A stretch of DNA of 64,000 nt from Ipomoea triloba (Eukaryota; Streptophyta; Magnoliopsida; Solanales; Convolvulaceae): contig NC_044916.1 of the NCBI RefSeq assembly GCF_003576645.1, forward strand, positions 19,790,822 to 19,854,821, in the 5' to 3' direction. The position numbers were made by a program, and so were the translations under genes. The notes beneath the pieces are model-generated. The model saw only the letters and a list, made by a program, of their open reading frames with translations, ran no database searches and had not been told where the DNA came from. Shown piece by piece: positions 25,039 through 35,632 of the stretch. The number at the start of each line of letters is the position of its first letter. Position 1 is the stretch's first letter.

Positions 25039-25506
25039 GGAAAAAGGTTCAAATTGGCCATTGAACGTAACCTGAAAATGCAATTAGGCCACTGAACAAA
25101 AAAAAAAAAGCTCAATTAGACCACTGAACACTTCAAATGTATGCAATTTTACATGATAGTAGGTTACCATCAATTTCATCAGATTACTTGCTTACATGGA
25201 CAGTGAATTAACATTTTAAAATAATTTTAAATAATAAACTATTAAAATAAAAAATTAAAATAATTAAAAAAATTAAAAAAAAAACACACACACACCAACA
25301 TAAAGCAATTTTTTTTGGAAGAAGTTGAGTTTCCGTAAATAATAATAATAATAAATAATAATAATAAATAAATTAAATTTAATGGCCGCAGGTGTGTTTT
25401 TATATTATTTTTTAAAACTTTTATTTTAATGGTTTATTATTAAATTAAAATGCCAACTCACCGTCCGTGTAAACAAGTAACCTAATATCAGGTGAAATTG
25501 CATATA
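25039..25506. mobile_element. Mutator-like foldback MITE (second family), truncated
   Basis: The left arm (GGTTCAAATTGGCCATTGAAC, then GATAGTAGGTTACC) and a right arm (TAACCTAATATCAGGTGAAA) match the complete copy at 35040-35632. The distal right arm is missing where the SINE at 25507-25723 begins. The centre contains AAT/CA-rich sequence absent from the complete copy. Confidence 0.65.
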
Positions 25507-25723
25507 TATATTTTTTTGTTTAGCCAATAGCCAACATTGACTATGTTACAATGTAGTATTAACGAGCCAACGCCCCCACTTTTTTTTTTGTTTGGCCAAT
25601 AGCCAACATTGACTATGTTACAATGTAGTATTAACGAGCCAACGCCCCCACTGGGGATCAAACCTGTGACCTCTCACTTAGGAGGGACACAACTATGCTG
25701 CTTGACCACAAGGCCTTTGGCCA
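25507..25723 (-). mobile_element. tRNA-derived SINE with duplicated 3' half
   Basis: On the minus strand it starts TGGCCAAAGGCCTTGTGGTC, has a B-box-like CAGGTTTGATCCCC, and ends CCAAAC followed by A. The 3' half of about 70 bp (GTGGGGGCGTTGGCTCG to the A tail) occurs twice in tandem. No target duplication was found. Confidence 0.6.
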
Positions 25724-26071
25724 TTTTTTTAATTTTAAAATACTAACAAAAATATTAACTGTAATTTAATTTAGTTAAGTTGAAATAGTAAGAGTATCAT
25801 GCTAATTAATCAACAAGTCTAACATAATGGATATAAGTAAAGCCTAATAAAGTAGTCGAAGCAACCATCCTAACCCAAAAATATCTGTTTAACATTCATA
25901 TCAAATATCATTAATGACAAAATATCTGTTTAACATTCATATTAAATATCATTAATGACAATTAACGCTCACACATGGAGCCCCATTGCTAGCATGCATG
26001 CCAAATGTTTGTTTCACATTGAAACTGTTAGTATAATGGTCACACCTGACACCTTACATATATGATACTTA

Positions 26072-26600
26072 GGGTGTGTTTGGAAACCCGGAAAATGACT
26101 TCTGGAAATCATTTTTCGGGTTTCCCATGTTTGGCAACACTTGGAAAACCCAGTCAACGGAGAATGATTTCCGTTGACTGGGAAAAATGAGGCCAAATTG
26201 GCGGAAAATGACTTCCACCCAAAATGGGCGGAAGTCATTTTCCGCCAAAAGGTCGACATGCTATGGTATGGTTTCCGCCGGAAACCATAGCCGTGCTCTG
26301 GTTTCCGGCGGAAACCAGAGGGGGGGAAGGGTTATTATTATTATTTTTTTTTTAATTTTGTTTTTGTTTTTTTTTTGAAAGATAAAGTTTATGATTTAAA
26401 ATATTATTTTTATTTTATTATAATAATTTTAATATTTTAAATAGAATAAAAATATATATAATTATACAATTCTACCCATTTTCCAGAAAACGAACCAAAC
26501 ACCTAAAGACAGTTTTCCAGAATACATCTAAACACGGAAAATGACTCATTTTCCAGAAAACATTTTCCAGAAGTCATTTTCCTGCTTTCCAAACACACCC
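26072..26600. mobile_element. Tourist-like (PIF/Harbinger) MITE, TTA target
   Basis: The terminal repeats are GGGTGTGTTTGGAAA and, on the other strand, GGGTGTGTTTGGAAAG. TTA lies on both sides (26069-26071 and 26601-26603). Inner sequence is full of GGAAAATGACTT and its complement, giving strong self-pairing. The 529-bp length and TTA target fit Tourist-type MITEs mobilised by PIF/Harbinger transposases. There is no coding sequence. Confidence 0.85.
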
Positions 26601-26603
26601 TTA

Positions 26604-26968
26604 GTGGTGTTTGGTTCATGGAATGTTAGATTACCTCAGGTAATGTTAGATTGCTGGGAATGTTAAATAACTGAGAATGTTAGATTCCTGTGTTTGGTTT
26701 AAAATTGAAGTAGGTAAATAAGACAACGGAAATAAGATAAATTAATTAAAATGCCAAAAGTCCAATATTAGTAATAAGATAAGGGAATGTGAGATTACCT
26801 AAGAAATTGGGGTGTGGATCTCACATTCCCTTCTATTAGCTAAAAACTTCATCGGAGGTTATGTTACATTCCCTGAAAATCTTACCTAACTTGAACCAAA
26901 CATGAGAATCTTATATTCCCAAGCAAATATAACATTAGTTATCTTATATAACTTGAACCAAACGCCCC
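26604..26968. mobile_element. Second Tourist-like MITE, sharing the TTA
   Basis: The left end GTGGTGTTTGGTTCA and the right end TGAACCAAACGCCCC are inverted repeats. The flanks are TTA at 26601-26603 (shared with the previous MITE) and 26969-26971. Internal inverted motifs GAATGT/ACATTC recur. No coding sequence is seen. Confidence 0.8.
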
Positions 26969-27368
26969 TTAGTATTTTGGAAAAATCAGTATAAATAGTA
27001 ATTAACCATTTGCCATTGTTTTACCAAAAAAAAAAACCATTTGCCATTGTACCATTACTTTGTTGGCTTGTTACTCCTAAGCAAATAATTGTACTAGACT
27101 TTATTCTAATTAAACTAAGTTAATAATATTGAATAGTAAGTATGGCTACGTATTATTTGACTACTTAAACAGTTGCGACATTTGTGTGTGTATATATATA
27201 TATATATATTAAAAATAATACCTAAAATCGCTACATCTTTACATCTTTACATAAATATTAAAGTAGCACCCAGGATCCACTAAACCTATCGCCTTACTTT
27301 ATTAATAATGATATCATTAATTTTAAATTCGAGATATAAAATACATATATCGAAAGTAGTGAATTGAA

Positions 27369-27882
27369 GCGTTCGGGTGAGAACGAGAGTTTAGCAAAGA
27401 ACTAAGAACCAATTGCAGCTGTTTACGTGTTTAGATTCAACGAATCAAATATAATTTTAAAAAACGATGCTAGGACATTTTTATAAATAACTCAAATTTT
27501 TTTGCAAGTAATTAGTGCAAGTAAAATCACTTACAAGTGCAACTATTTTCACTATTGCTGGTTAACATTCGTGCCTTTCACATGGGTGCACTTAATAATA
27601 ACGTTTGGTGCAACCAATGATAACGCTATGTGCACTTAATATTGATGCTCATGATACATTATTTGTTGCACTTCTAATGCGTTTTACTTGCACTTAAGTG
27701 CACTATATGAAACTCCTACTTGCACTTTTTACACTATTTAATTACTTGCACTTTGATATTCAATAATTTACGAAAATATCACCATATTTTTTTAAAATCA
27801 GTATTTCTAATCGGTTAGATCTGAACACGTGAACGATTGTAAGTGGTTCTTAGCTGGGCAACCCCTTCTCACTTGAACCGCG
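27369..27882. mobile_element. Terminal-inverted-repeat element with TGCACTT-rich core
   Basis: The left end GCGTTCGGGTGAGAACG and the right end on the other strand, GCGGTTCAAGTGAGAAGG, are imperfect inverted repeats. The core carries many TTGCACTT/AAGTGCAA copies. A 12-bp direct repeat ATATCGAAAGTA lies just outside (27347-27358 and 27889-27900). The core and termini resemble the element at 45110-45660. No open frame is seen. Confidence 0.6.
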
Positions 27883-28345
27883 TCCATCATATCGAAAGTA
27901 ATATCAAATTTAATTGTACATGCATGAGTAGATATTTGATTATAAAATTATTTGGCATTATATTCTCTGTTTAAATTGAAGTAATAAATTAAAGGAAATA
28001 CTTGAGATTTTGAAATTAAAATGGACTAATAAACACATACACTATATATGGGTAAATGAAACTGGTAATTTAATAACTATATATTATATTCTTAATTAAT
28101 ACCCCAAACAGTAAAGATACATATAGAGAAAAGGCACCTGGCCTGTATCCTTAGCTTCCTTCCTGCCTATTTACCTAGGAACAAAAACTCCCATCCAGAT
28201 ACACCAACAACATCTATCCGGCCTTAACTACTTCATTTCATTCTGATCTTATCATCCACTTTCCTCGTTCCTATACTAACGTAACATTGCACCAAAACAT
28301 TATATTAGCATAAAAAGATCGAAATGCAATATGATGATGAGTTAG

Positions 28346-28570
28346 TTAGTTGTTGGGGGAGTTGGGAGTAGCGATGTTGAGATCAGGGAGCTTATTAGCG
28401 GTGGGCGGAGAGGGGCCTCTTGCGAGCCTGCTGCTACAGTTCTTCTTCTTTAGCTCTTTCAGGAGTGCCTCATTCTCCTTGTTCAAAACCTCTGCCTTCT
28501 TCCTTAGCCTCTCGTTCTCCGCCATTATGTAACAGTTCTCCATGTACAGCTTCGAGTTTATCTTCTCCAT
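28346..28570 (-). CDS. ZPR: LITTLE ZIPPER microprotein (ZPR3/ZPR4-like)
   Basis: The 74-residue protein has the leucine-zipper core of plant LITTLE ZIPPER proteins. L8, I15, L22, L29 and L36 stand exactly seven residues apart inside a basic/acidic coiled coil that includes NSKLYMENCYIM and ENERLRKKAEVLN. There is no DNA-binding or START domain. Family knowledge: ZPR proteins form inactive heterodimers with HD-ZIP III factors and limit them in meristem and leaf polarity, and HD-ZIP III factors induce them in turn. The tail (about residues 45-74) is polar and proline-rich and ends with DLN at 63-65. The start is the first ATG in the exon. The intron acceptor TTGTGCAG ends about 20 bp before it, so the first exon is untranslated. 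Length is close to the family norm. ZPR3 versus ZPR4 cannot be decided. Confidence 0.9.
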   Translation of the reverse strand: MEKINSKLYMENCYIMAENERLRKKAEVLNKENEALLKELKKKNCSSRLARGPSPPTANKLPDLNIATPNSPNN

Positions 28571-28590
28571 TTCCGCCCACCCTACCTGGC

Positions 28591-29080
28591 CTGCACAATT
28601 TTAATTCAACTCTCAATAATCTTTAATCACAAATTAAACCCATTTCTCATCTATCTGGAAATTAATTAAATTACATACATTGCATGCATTATTTAAACCA
28701 AACAAATAGACACAAATTAAATTATTAAAGTTGCCCGTTTTTCAATTTGCTGCGCTGTATGTTTCCATCTACATTAATAATATAGTTCTTGGTCTGGGTT
28801 GCACACAACAGATCAGATAAACATGCATCACTTATACCACACCAAAACCTTAATTTCCCCAAAAACAAATTTATTAAAACTGCAGCAATATAATCTACAA
28901 GCTAAGCTGGATCGGACGACAGTATGTATGTAAAGATTTGTCTGTCTGTCTGTTTAACATAAACAGAGAGTTGTCTCTCTCTCTAGTTTCTCAAAGAAGA
29001 TTACCTTTAGCTAGAATTATTGAAGCAGAAGAGTTTTCAGGGTGTAAAAGAAGAGAATAGAGAACAGAAGAAGTTGATGA
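28591..29080 (-). other. 5' leader exon and leader intron of the ZPR gene
   Basis: On the minus strand a CT-rich leader from about 29080 ends CTAGCTAAAG before a donor GTAATC at 29004. The acceptor TTGTGCAG ends at about 28591, giving an intron of about 415 bp. Inferred from splice consensus only. The transcription start is estimated from the TATA position. Confidence 0.6.
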
Positions 29081-29112
29081 AGAGAGTTGAAGGGCCGGCC
29101 GGGGAAGGGGAG

Positions 29113-29120
29113 TATATATA
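29113..29120 (-). promoter_or_regulatory. TATA box of the ZPR gene
   Basis: TATATATA on the minus strand lies about 30 bp before the CT-rich leader, a normal plant spacing. Confidence 0.6.
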
Positions 29121-29369
29121 GGTGGAAAAAAGTAGGGAGGAGTCCAAGGGGGTGGGTGGGGTAGGATCTCGTGGATTAATTCACTTTCTTTCATGCATCC
29201 TCCATTTCCTTATTCATATGTATATAATAATGCCTGGTAATTATGTTACATCGATCTACATTTTTACTTATTACTGTTCATCAGATTTGATATACATACA
29301 TAATTATTACCATCCATCATTATACATCTTGATACTCTACACGTTTTCAACAGATACATATATGTTACT

Positions 29370-29572
29370 TAATTGCCAAGAACCTTGTAGTCCAGTGGCA
29401 TCAAACGAGGTGGTGGGTTCGAGTCTCAGTGGAGACAATACTGACTCTTGTGGTGGGTTCGAGTCTCAGTGGAGTCAATACTGACTCTTGTGCTTCAATA
29501 GGTTGAGAAAGTAGTTATGAACAGATACTGCATTGTAATAGAGTTAGTAGTATTCAAAAAAAAAAAAATTTC
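29370..29572 (+). mobile_element. tRNA-derived SINE with internal tandem repeat
   Basis: An A-box-like TAGTCCAGTGGCATC and a B-box GGGTTCGAGTCTC are followed by AAGTAGTTATGAACAGATAC, ATTGTAATAGAGTTAGTAG and poly(A). The B-box part (about 40 bp ending ACTGACTCTTGT) is duplicated in tandem. It belongs to the same family as 15247-15391. It lies about 250 bp upstream of the ZPR TATA box. Confidence 0.7.
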
Positions 29573-30018
29573 AATCTTCATATATGTATATATAATTATT
29601 GCTATTCATATTCAACATATTTGACTTACGATTTTGATGTATATATAATTATTACTCTTATTATACATGTTCATACGCTTGGAGTACATGGTCATCAGCA
29701 ATGAGAATAGTCTAGAACAAAAATTTGATGGTCAAGTATAGGGATGATGGTTGGGAGATATATATTGTAACTAATCTGGAACGTTATATAAAACGTTCAA
29801 AAATTAGGTATAAATTCGTCAATTTCAATATGAATTTAAATAACTCTAGCTTCCTTCAACAAAACAACTCGATCAGGAATAGCGGTGGAAAGGTTAACTG
29901 ATAAAAGGGTCAATTGACAAATGTTGTCATGAGAAAAAGTTTATAGATTAGGAAAGAGTCCAAAACTCATATAATCAACTTTGGAAATCTCAGTCTAAAA
30001 AAACCTGGGGCATGCGGC

Positions 30019-30834
30019 CAGGGCCGGTTTTTTGATTTGCGGGGCCCTGTGCTAATAACTAAGTGATGCCCTATCAAATTATAAATAAACTGTTAATTGA
30101 AGAAAAATTGCAAAGAGAAAAATGCAAAAAACTTAATTTTTGGCCAATATAATCACAAATACATATACTAAATATTAGCTAGGCCAGTACTGGACTAGGG
30201 GCCCCCAAAATTTTGGGGCCCTGTGCGGTCGCCAATATTGCAAAAATCCCGCCTAGGTGCCGATTAATCCCCGCCTAGGCGCTAGGCGCCGGTCGACCGC
30301 CTAGCGTATCACCTTAAATGGTGGTCTAGGTGCCTGGCCGGCTAGGCGAGCGCCTAGGGCGCCTAAGTTCCGCCGAGACCGCCTAACCACCGTCTAAGCC
30401 GCTTAGGCGCTGACCGCCTAGGCCTCCTAGGCACCAATTAGACCTTCTAGGCACCAACTAGACCGCCTAGTCGGCCAATTAACTATTGTTCTTTTTTCTT
30501 TAATGGGTTATTTCACTCAAAATAACATTGTTTTGAGCGAAATAACCCTAAATTGTACAAACTCTAGATATTTTTAGGTTAATATTTAATATTTTAGTAT
30601 TAACTATTAAAGTATTATATAATTTATAATTATTAGTCTTTAAAAAATTAAAAATACTTAAACGAATTTTAAAAAAATAAAAATAACATATAAAAATACA
30701 CTGGCGCCTAGGCCCCGATTAATCCCCGCCTAGGCGTCCTAGGCGCTAGGCGCTCCCCGAGCGCCCAAGGAACGCCTAGCGATTTTTTCAACCATGGCGG
30801 TCGCACATCTTGCACGCCCTAAAATCCGGCCTTG
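30019..30834. mobile_element. hAT-type element with 8-bp duplication (outer)
   Basis: The ends CAGGGCCGGTTTT and, on the other strand, CAAGGCCGGATTTTA are inverted repeats. The flanks are CATGCGGC (30011-30018) and CATGCAGC (30835-30842), 7 of 8 identical. A second element (30233-30796) is inserted inside. The outer element is non-coding. Confidence 0.75.
30233..30796. mobile_element. hAT-type MITE rich in GCCTAGGC (inner)
   Basis: The ends CAATATTGCAAAAATC and, on the other strand, CATGGTTGAAAAAATC are inverted repeats. The flanks are a perfect 8-bp repeat GCGGTCGC (30225-30232 and 30797-30804). The body is crowded with CGCCTAGGCG-type palindromes on both sides of an AT-rich centre. Confidence 0.75.
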
Positions 30835-31005
30835 CATGCAGCTTTACTCTGATAAATTAAAAAAGATACTAAAAACCTGGTTTGCCTTAACACAAAAAAG
30901 TTCGTTATTTTCACGATTGTGGTTTCATGTTAAATCCGTGTATCCAATTATTTATTATTATATTACATTTATATTACATAATTTTAATATATATATATAT
31001 ATATA

Positions 31006-32187
31006 GTCCCCATCAGATGCGGCCAGTCTCCCCCGCGCGGTTGTGTGGCCTTATTTGCACTATTAGATCCCATGATCTAAGGCTTCATATTAATCCAAAC
31101 AATACAGGCGCCGATTTTTAGCTACGCGAACGGGAAGGATAATGTTGACAATTCATTACAATTTCAAAACCAGATCAGATCAGACGACGACGGAGACTTG
31201 AAGTCGACGAGCACTGAGCAACAAACACCAGAAGAGCGTAGAAGGGACTCCATGACCAGCAACGAGCGCTCCGTTCTGAGCAAAACGCATAGGCCGACTC
31301 CAACAGAGAAACGAGAATGGAGTAATTCGCAATACTCTGTGCATTATCAACATTAATCTGGTTCATATTTGAGATAATATTGGTCTAATTCGCAATAGTA
31401 AGTGTATTTGGTGTGTGGTGTGTTTTAATTTGAGAACTGGTGCATTTTATAACGTATAATGGTGTGTTTTAATTTTGTTGGGTGCATTTTATAACGTATA
31501 ATGGTGTGTTTTAATTTTGTTGGTTGCATTTTATAACGTATAATGGTGTGTTTTAATTTTGTTGGTGCATTTGAATTGAGTGGTGTATTTTGGTATGGTG
31601 GGGAATGGTGTGTTTTAATTTGTCTAGTGGTGCATTTTATAACATATAATGGTGTGTTTTAATACACATGGTGGTGAATTTTACGAGAGTAGTTGCATTT
31701 TGTGTGTTATGGTTAAGTGGTGTGTTTTAATCTAAGAACTGGTGCATTTTATAACGTATAATGGTGTGTTTTAATTTTGTTGGTGCATTTGAATTGAGTG
31801 GTGTATTTCGGTATGGTGGGGAATGGTGTGTTTTAATTTCTCTAGTGGTGCATTTTATAACGTAGAATGGTGTGTTTTAATACACATGGTGGTGAATTTT
31901 ACGAGAGTAGTTGCATTTGGTGTGTGGTGGTTACGTGGTGTGTTTTAATGTAAGAACTGGTGCATTTTAGTATGTTGAATGGTGTGTTTTAATAATACGT
32001 TTGTTGGTGTATTCTGTACTCTAAAATTACCTTCCCACTTACAATTACCATAAAGCCCCCACTTAAGTTACACGAATTAAACTTCCTAAATCCTAATATA
32101 TAACCTCCACCGTCAGATCACCTCCATCCAGCGGCATATCTTGGGCCACATGACCGCACGTAATGCACAGGCCGCATTTGATTAATT

Positions 32188-32190
<3 letters not shown>
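31006..32190. mobile_element. (TA)n-flanked inverted-repeat element with iterated core
   Basis: The left end has ATCAGATGCGGCCAGT and further on GTGTGGCC. The right end, on the other strand, has ATCAAATGCGGCCTGT and then CATGTGGCC. TA runs lie on both sides. The core 31390-32010 is a tandem array. A segment of about 240 bp at 31140-31380 has ordinary gene-like composition and a minus-strand frame of 63 codons with no recognised domain. It may be captured DNA. No transposase is present. Confidence 0.6.
31390..32010 (+). repeat. Minisatellite, unit about 41 bp
   Basis: Units combine GGTGTGTTTTAATTTTGTTG with GTGCATTTTATAACGTATAA, repeated many times with variation. It forms the core of the element at 31006-32190. 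Confidence 0.85.
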
Positions 32191-32199
<9 letters not shown>

Positions 32200-32238
<39 letters not shown>

Positions 32239-35039
32239 TGCAAGTCAACGAATAATTAAATAATAAACTTTAATCATTATTTTATAGTTTATACAAAGTT
32301 ATAATATACCTTGAGTTCACTCAAATGTGGAAGTATGATTATGCTTTAATTACAAATTTATTTACGATTTTTTTTAAAAAAATTTGAAGAATTAATGCTA
32401 CTACCATCAGGATTTGATCTTATAACCACCTATTTAGAATTGCAACTGAGTTGTCATCGGGCTACATTGTAATTGGTAAATATATACAATATGATTATAT
32501 TTAACTTAAAAGATTTTTTTATATACAAAAATAGAAGAGCAATTCTAACATAAACGGAGTCCAAGTAATACTTATTAAATCAACTAAAAACAAATGATGT
32601 AGCCCTTGAAGTTGGACAAATTATACTGTGGACCACTGTTAAGTTTTAAGTAATATACCAAAAAATAAATTTCCAGTACACTAAAAAAGAATTTTCAAAA
32701 AGTTAAAATCAATATATTAAAAATGACATTCAGTATATTAAAAATGAATATTACGTCAGTGGTCCACCTTAGTGCATCTGCCCATGGTATAATGATTGAG
32801 AAGTAGTGTAAAGAAACAATTTAATTAAGGTGGGTTATCTTGGACTACAATTTGTTGCCATCTAGTCTGCATATATGTGTGAAATTTTATATTCTAGAAA
32901 GAAAATAATAAGTGTACTTAGATGAAATAAAACTCAAATCGCATGTCTAAATTTTATTAAAAAAATGTCACATTAATCAGAGGAAAAATAAAATAAAAAG
33001 TAAGAAAAACATACAAGAAAATATCAAAATACTTAAATTTAATAATGGATTAAATAATTACAGTTTAAATACTTACAAGTTACGGTATTTTATCTAAAAA
33101 AATCTATTGATAATTTAAATATCTACACATTTCAATAAAGTTAAATTTAACTTTTGTCTATATGTAGAATTATTTGTAATAAATAAAAATTTATGGAACA
33201 ATAAATAATCAAGTTAGTCGTACAATTAAATTCACAATTATAAAATTTCAAATTTAACTTTTTGTAAATAAATGAAATTTTATATTTATAAAACATATTC
33301 GGATAGTAGTTTTTCGAAACTTGAAAGAAATTTAAGTGGGAGAGTAAAAAATGATTGTGGGACAGTGACGTACTATAATCGAAATTGCAATGATTAATTA
33401 GCGTTGCGCTACGAAAGAGTCTGCACACACTACAGAGGGATGATGATTATGAATTTATGAGGATGGCGTCATGGGAATGATGAAGTGTGGCAGTCAGGGG
33501 CAGTCTTGGAATTTCAACAAGGGGTGATTTGGGGATTTAATTCGGATAGGGGCTCGTCCGTCCCCGTCCCAAGATTCGCAATGATGGTTTGGATTGATCA
33601 TCACTTCCGACTTGTGAAATCCGCCCACCCCTACCCCCCTTCCATTTCCATCAAATATTATCATTAATTTTCAAACAGATTGCTTCAACCATTCTAATTA
33701 TTGGAATTAAATTAAGTACCATATACGTGTTTTCAAAAAAAAAAAAAAGGTACCATATACGTTTTTCTCATATAATATATTTTATATATTTGTTTATTGC
33801 TTTTTCGTTACAAGTTTAATTAGATTAAGGAAATGTGATTTTAGTCTATTAAATATATCTAAAAACATAACAAGTGTGAATGAATGTTATACCCTTCATT
33901 TATGTCTGTTTTTTCCGTTAAGTTTTTTTTTGTACATTATGCTATAAAAGTTGTACTTTACAATATATTAGACAATCATACCCCTATCGTTATAACTTCT
34001 GTTATCTTTTCCACTATTGTTACCATGCACATGCATTCACTATATATTTTCTTATTTTCTTCCATAATAATAATAATATATATTGTAGTTATATGTTAGT
34101 TATTTCCTAAAATATAAATATAAAATTTATAAAAATATTTTACATTATTATTATTATTTACAATAATTTAAATATTTAAAATCTAAATAAATTTAAAATT
34201 TTAATATAAAATATTAATATTAGGCACCTATTTTTTGCGCATCGCGCATAAGAAAAACTAGCCTATATTATAAAGTCAATTTATGAATTATTATTCAATA
34301 CAAATTTTTTCAAATGGGTAAACTGTAAAGTGACAGTTTTAATTCATCACCAACAAGTTTGTAATTTGAAATTTCAAATTATTGAAAAACATATTGGTCA
34401 TCTTATATAGTTTTTCTCAAATTCCTTTCACTAAATCTTCATATATATATATATATATATATTAGTTTTACACGTGTGGATGAGTTAATGCCCAATTTTA
34501 TATTTAAATAAATATGTGAAAGTATATCAATGCAAAATTATATAGGAGAAGTTTATACATAAGTAATTAAATGTCGAATTTGTTTATTTAAATATGTAAC
34601 TCAAAGTATATGAATCCAATATAATATAGGAAATTCATTATAATTGTCACTAAAATAAATGTTTGCAACTTTGTAAAATTGATAGTCTAAATACTTGATC
34701 TAAAAATGATAGCTTAAATAAATACTACTTTTGGTTTGAATTTTTCTAAGTATTCTTTATTCTCTTTTAAGTAACATTGTCATTGTCTTTATCTTCACTA
34801 TTTGTCCTCTTCCTTTTTGTAGGTAGTGTGTTATTTGCAATTGGGTTACTGTTGGTAGCATAAATGACAACGTCATGCAATGAGATTATGATGTATGAAG
34901 ATATGTATTTTCCTTCTTGTGTATATGACTGTATCTTAGTTGTACTTTGAACTCTTGATCTTGCAAACGTCTGTTGATATTTGCAGTGGTAGTTTGTTCC
35001 CTTACATGTCTCATGTAGAAGTATTTAATAAAATATTAA
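32200..35039. other. AT-rich intergenic stretch
   Basis: No gene is seen. It has a TA tract at 32200-32233 and a degenerate minus-strand tRNA/SINE-like segment at 32392-32455. A non-AT-rich island at about 33480-33650 (GGCAGTCTTGGAATTTC, GGGGCTCGTCCGTCCCCG) could be a repeat end. A Helitron-like 3' end lies at 34240-34262 (GCGCATCGCGC hairpin, then AAAAACTAG). Confidence 0.4.
34462..34760 (-). mobile_element. Second copy of the Helitron-like repeat
   Basis: About 300 bp match 11967-12280 with few differences (shared GTTAATGCCCAAT, AAAGTATATCAATGCA, GTTTGCAAC). On the minus strand it ends GTAAAACTAA followed by T, a CTRR-type Helitron end. The hairpin is weaker than in the first copy. Confidence 0.5.
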
Positions 35040-35632
35040 GGAATAAGGTTCAAATTGGCCACTGAACGAAAAAAAATGTGCAATTAGGCCATTGAACATT
35101 TCAAATGCATGCAATTTCACCTGATAGCAGGTTACCTCCCATTTCATCAGGTTGCCTGCTTACATGGATTGTGATGTGCATTTTAAAATAATTTTTAATA
35201 ATAAATATAAAATGTAAAAATTAAAAATTAAAAATATTAATTTTTAAATATTTTTAAAAATATTTTTAATATTAAATTTTTAATATTTTAATATTTTCAA
35301 TTAATTTTTATTTTTAAAGTTTATTATTTAATAAATATTAAAAATTAAATTAAAAATTAAAAATATTAATTTTTAAATATTTTTTAATATTTTAATTAAT
35401 TTTTAATATTTTCAATTAATTTTTAATTTTAAAGTTTATTATTAAAAAAATATTTTAAAATGTCAACTCACCATCCATGTAAGAAGACAACCTTATGAAA
35501 TGGAAGGTAACCTGCTATCAGGTAAAATTGTATGCATTTGGAGTGTTTAGTGGCCTAATTGCATACTTTTTTCGTTCAGTGACCTAATTGCACTTTCAGG
35601 TTACGTTCAGTGGCCAATTTGATTCTTATTCC
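35040..35632. mobile_element. Mutator-like foldback MITE (second family), complete
   Basis: The ends GGAATAAGGTTCAAATTGGC and, on the other strand, GGAATAAGAATCAAATTGGC form the start of an inverted repeat running through the element. The flanks are a perfect 9-bp repeat AAATATTAA (35031-35039 and 35633-35641). The centre is nearly pure A/T. A truncated relative lies at 25039-25506. Confidence 0.8.

Noticed and set aside
33480..33667. Possible small gene (60 codons, plus)
   Set aside because: The frame has no domain and the GC-rich island could equally be a repeat end.
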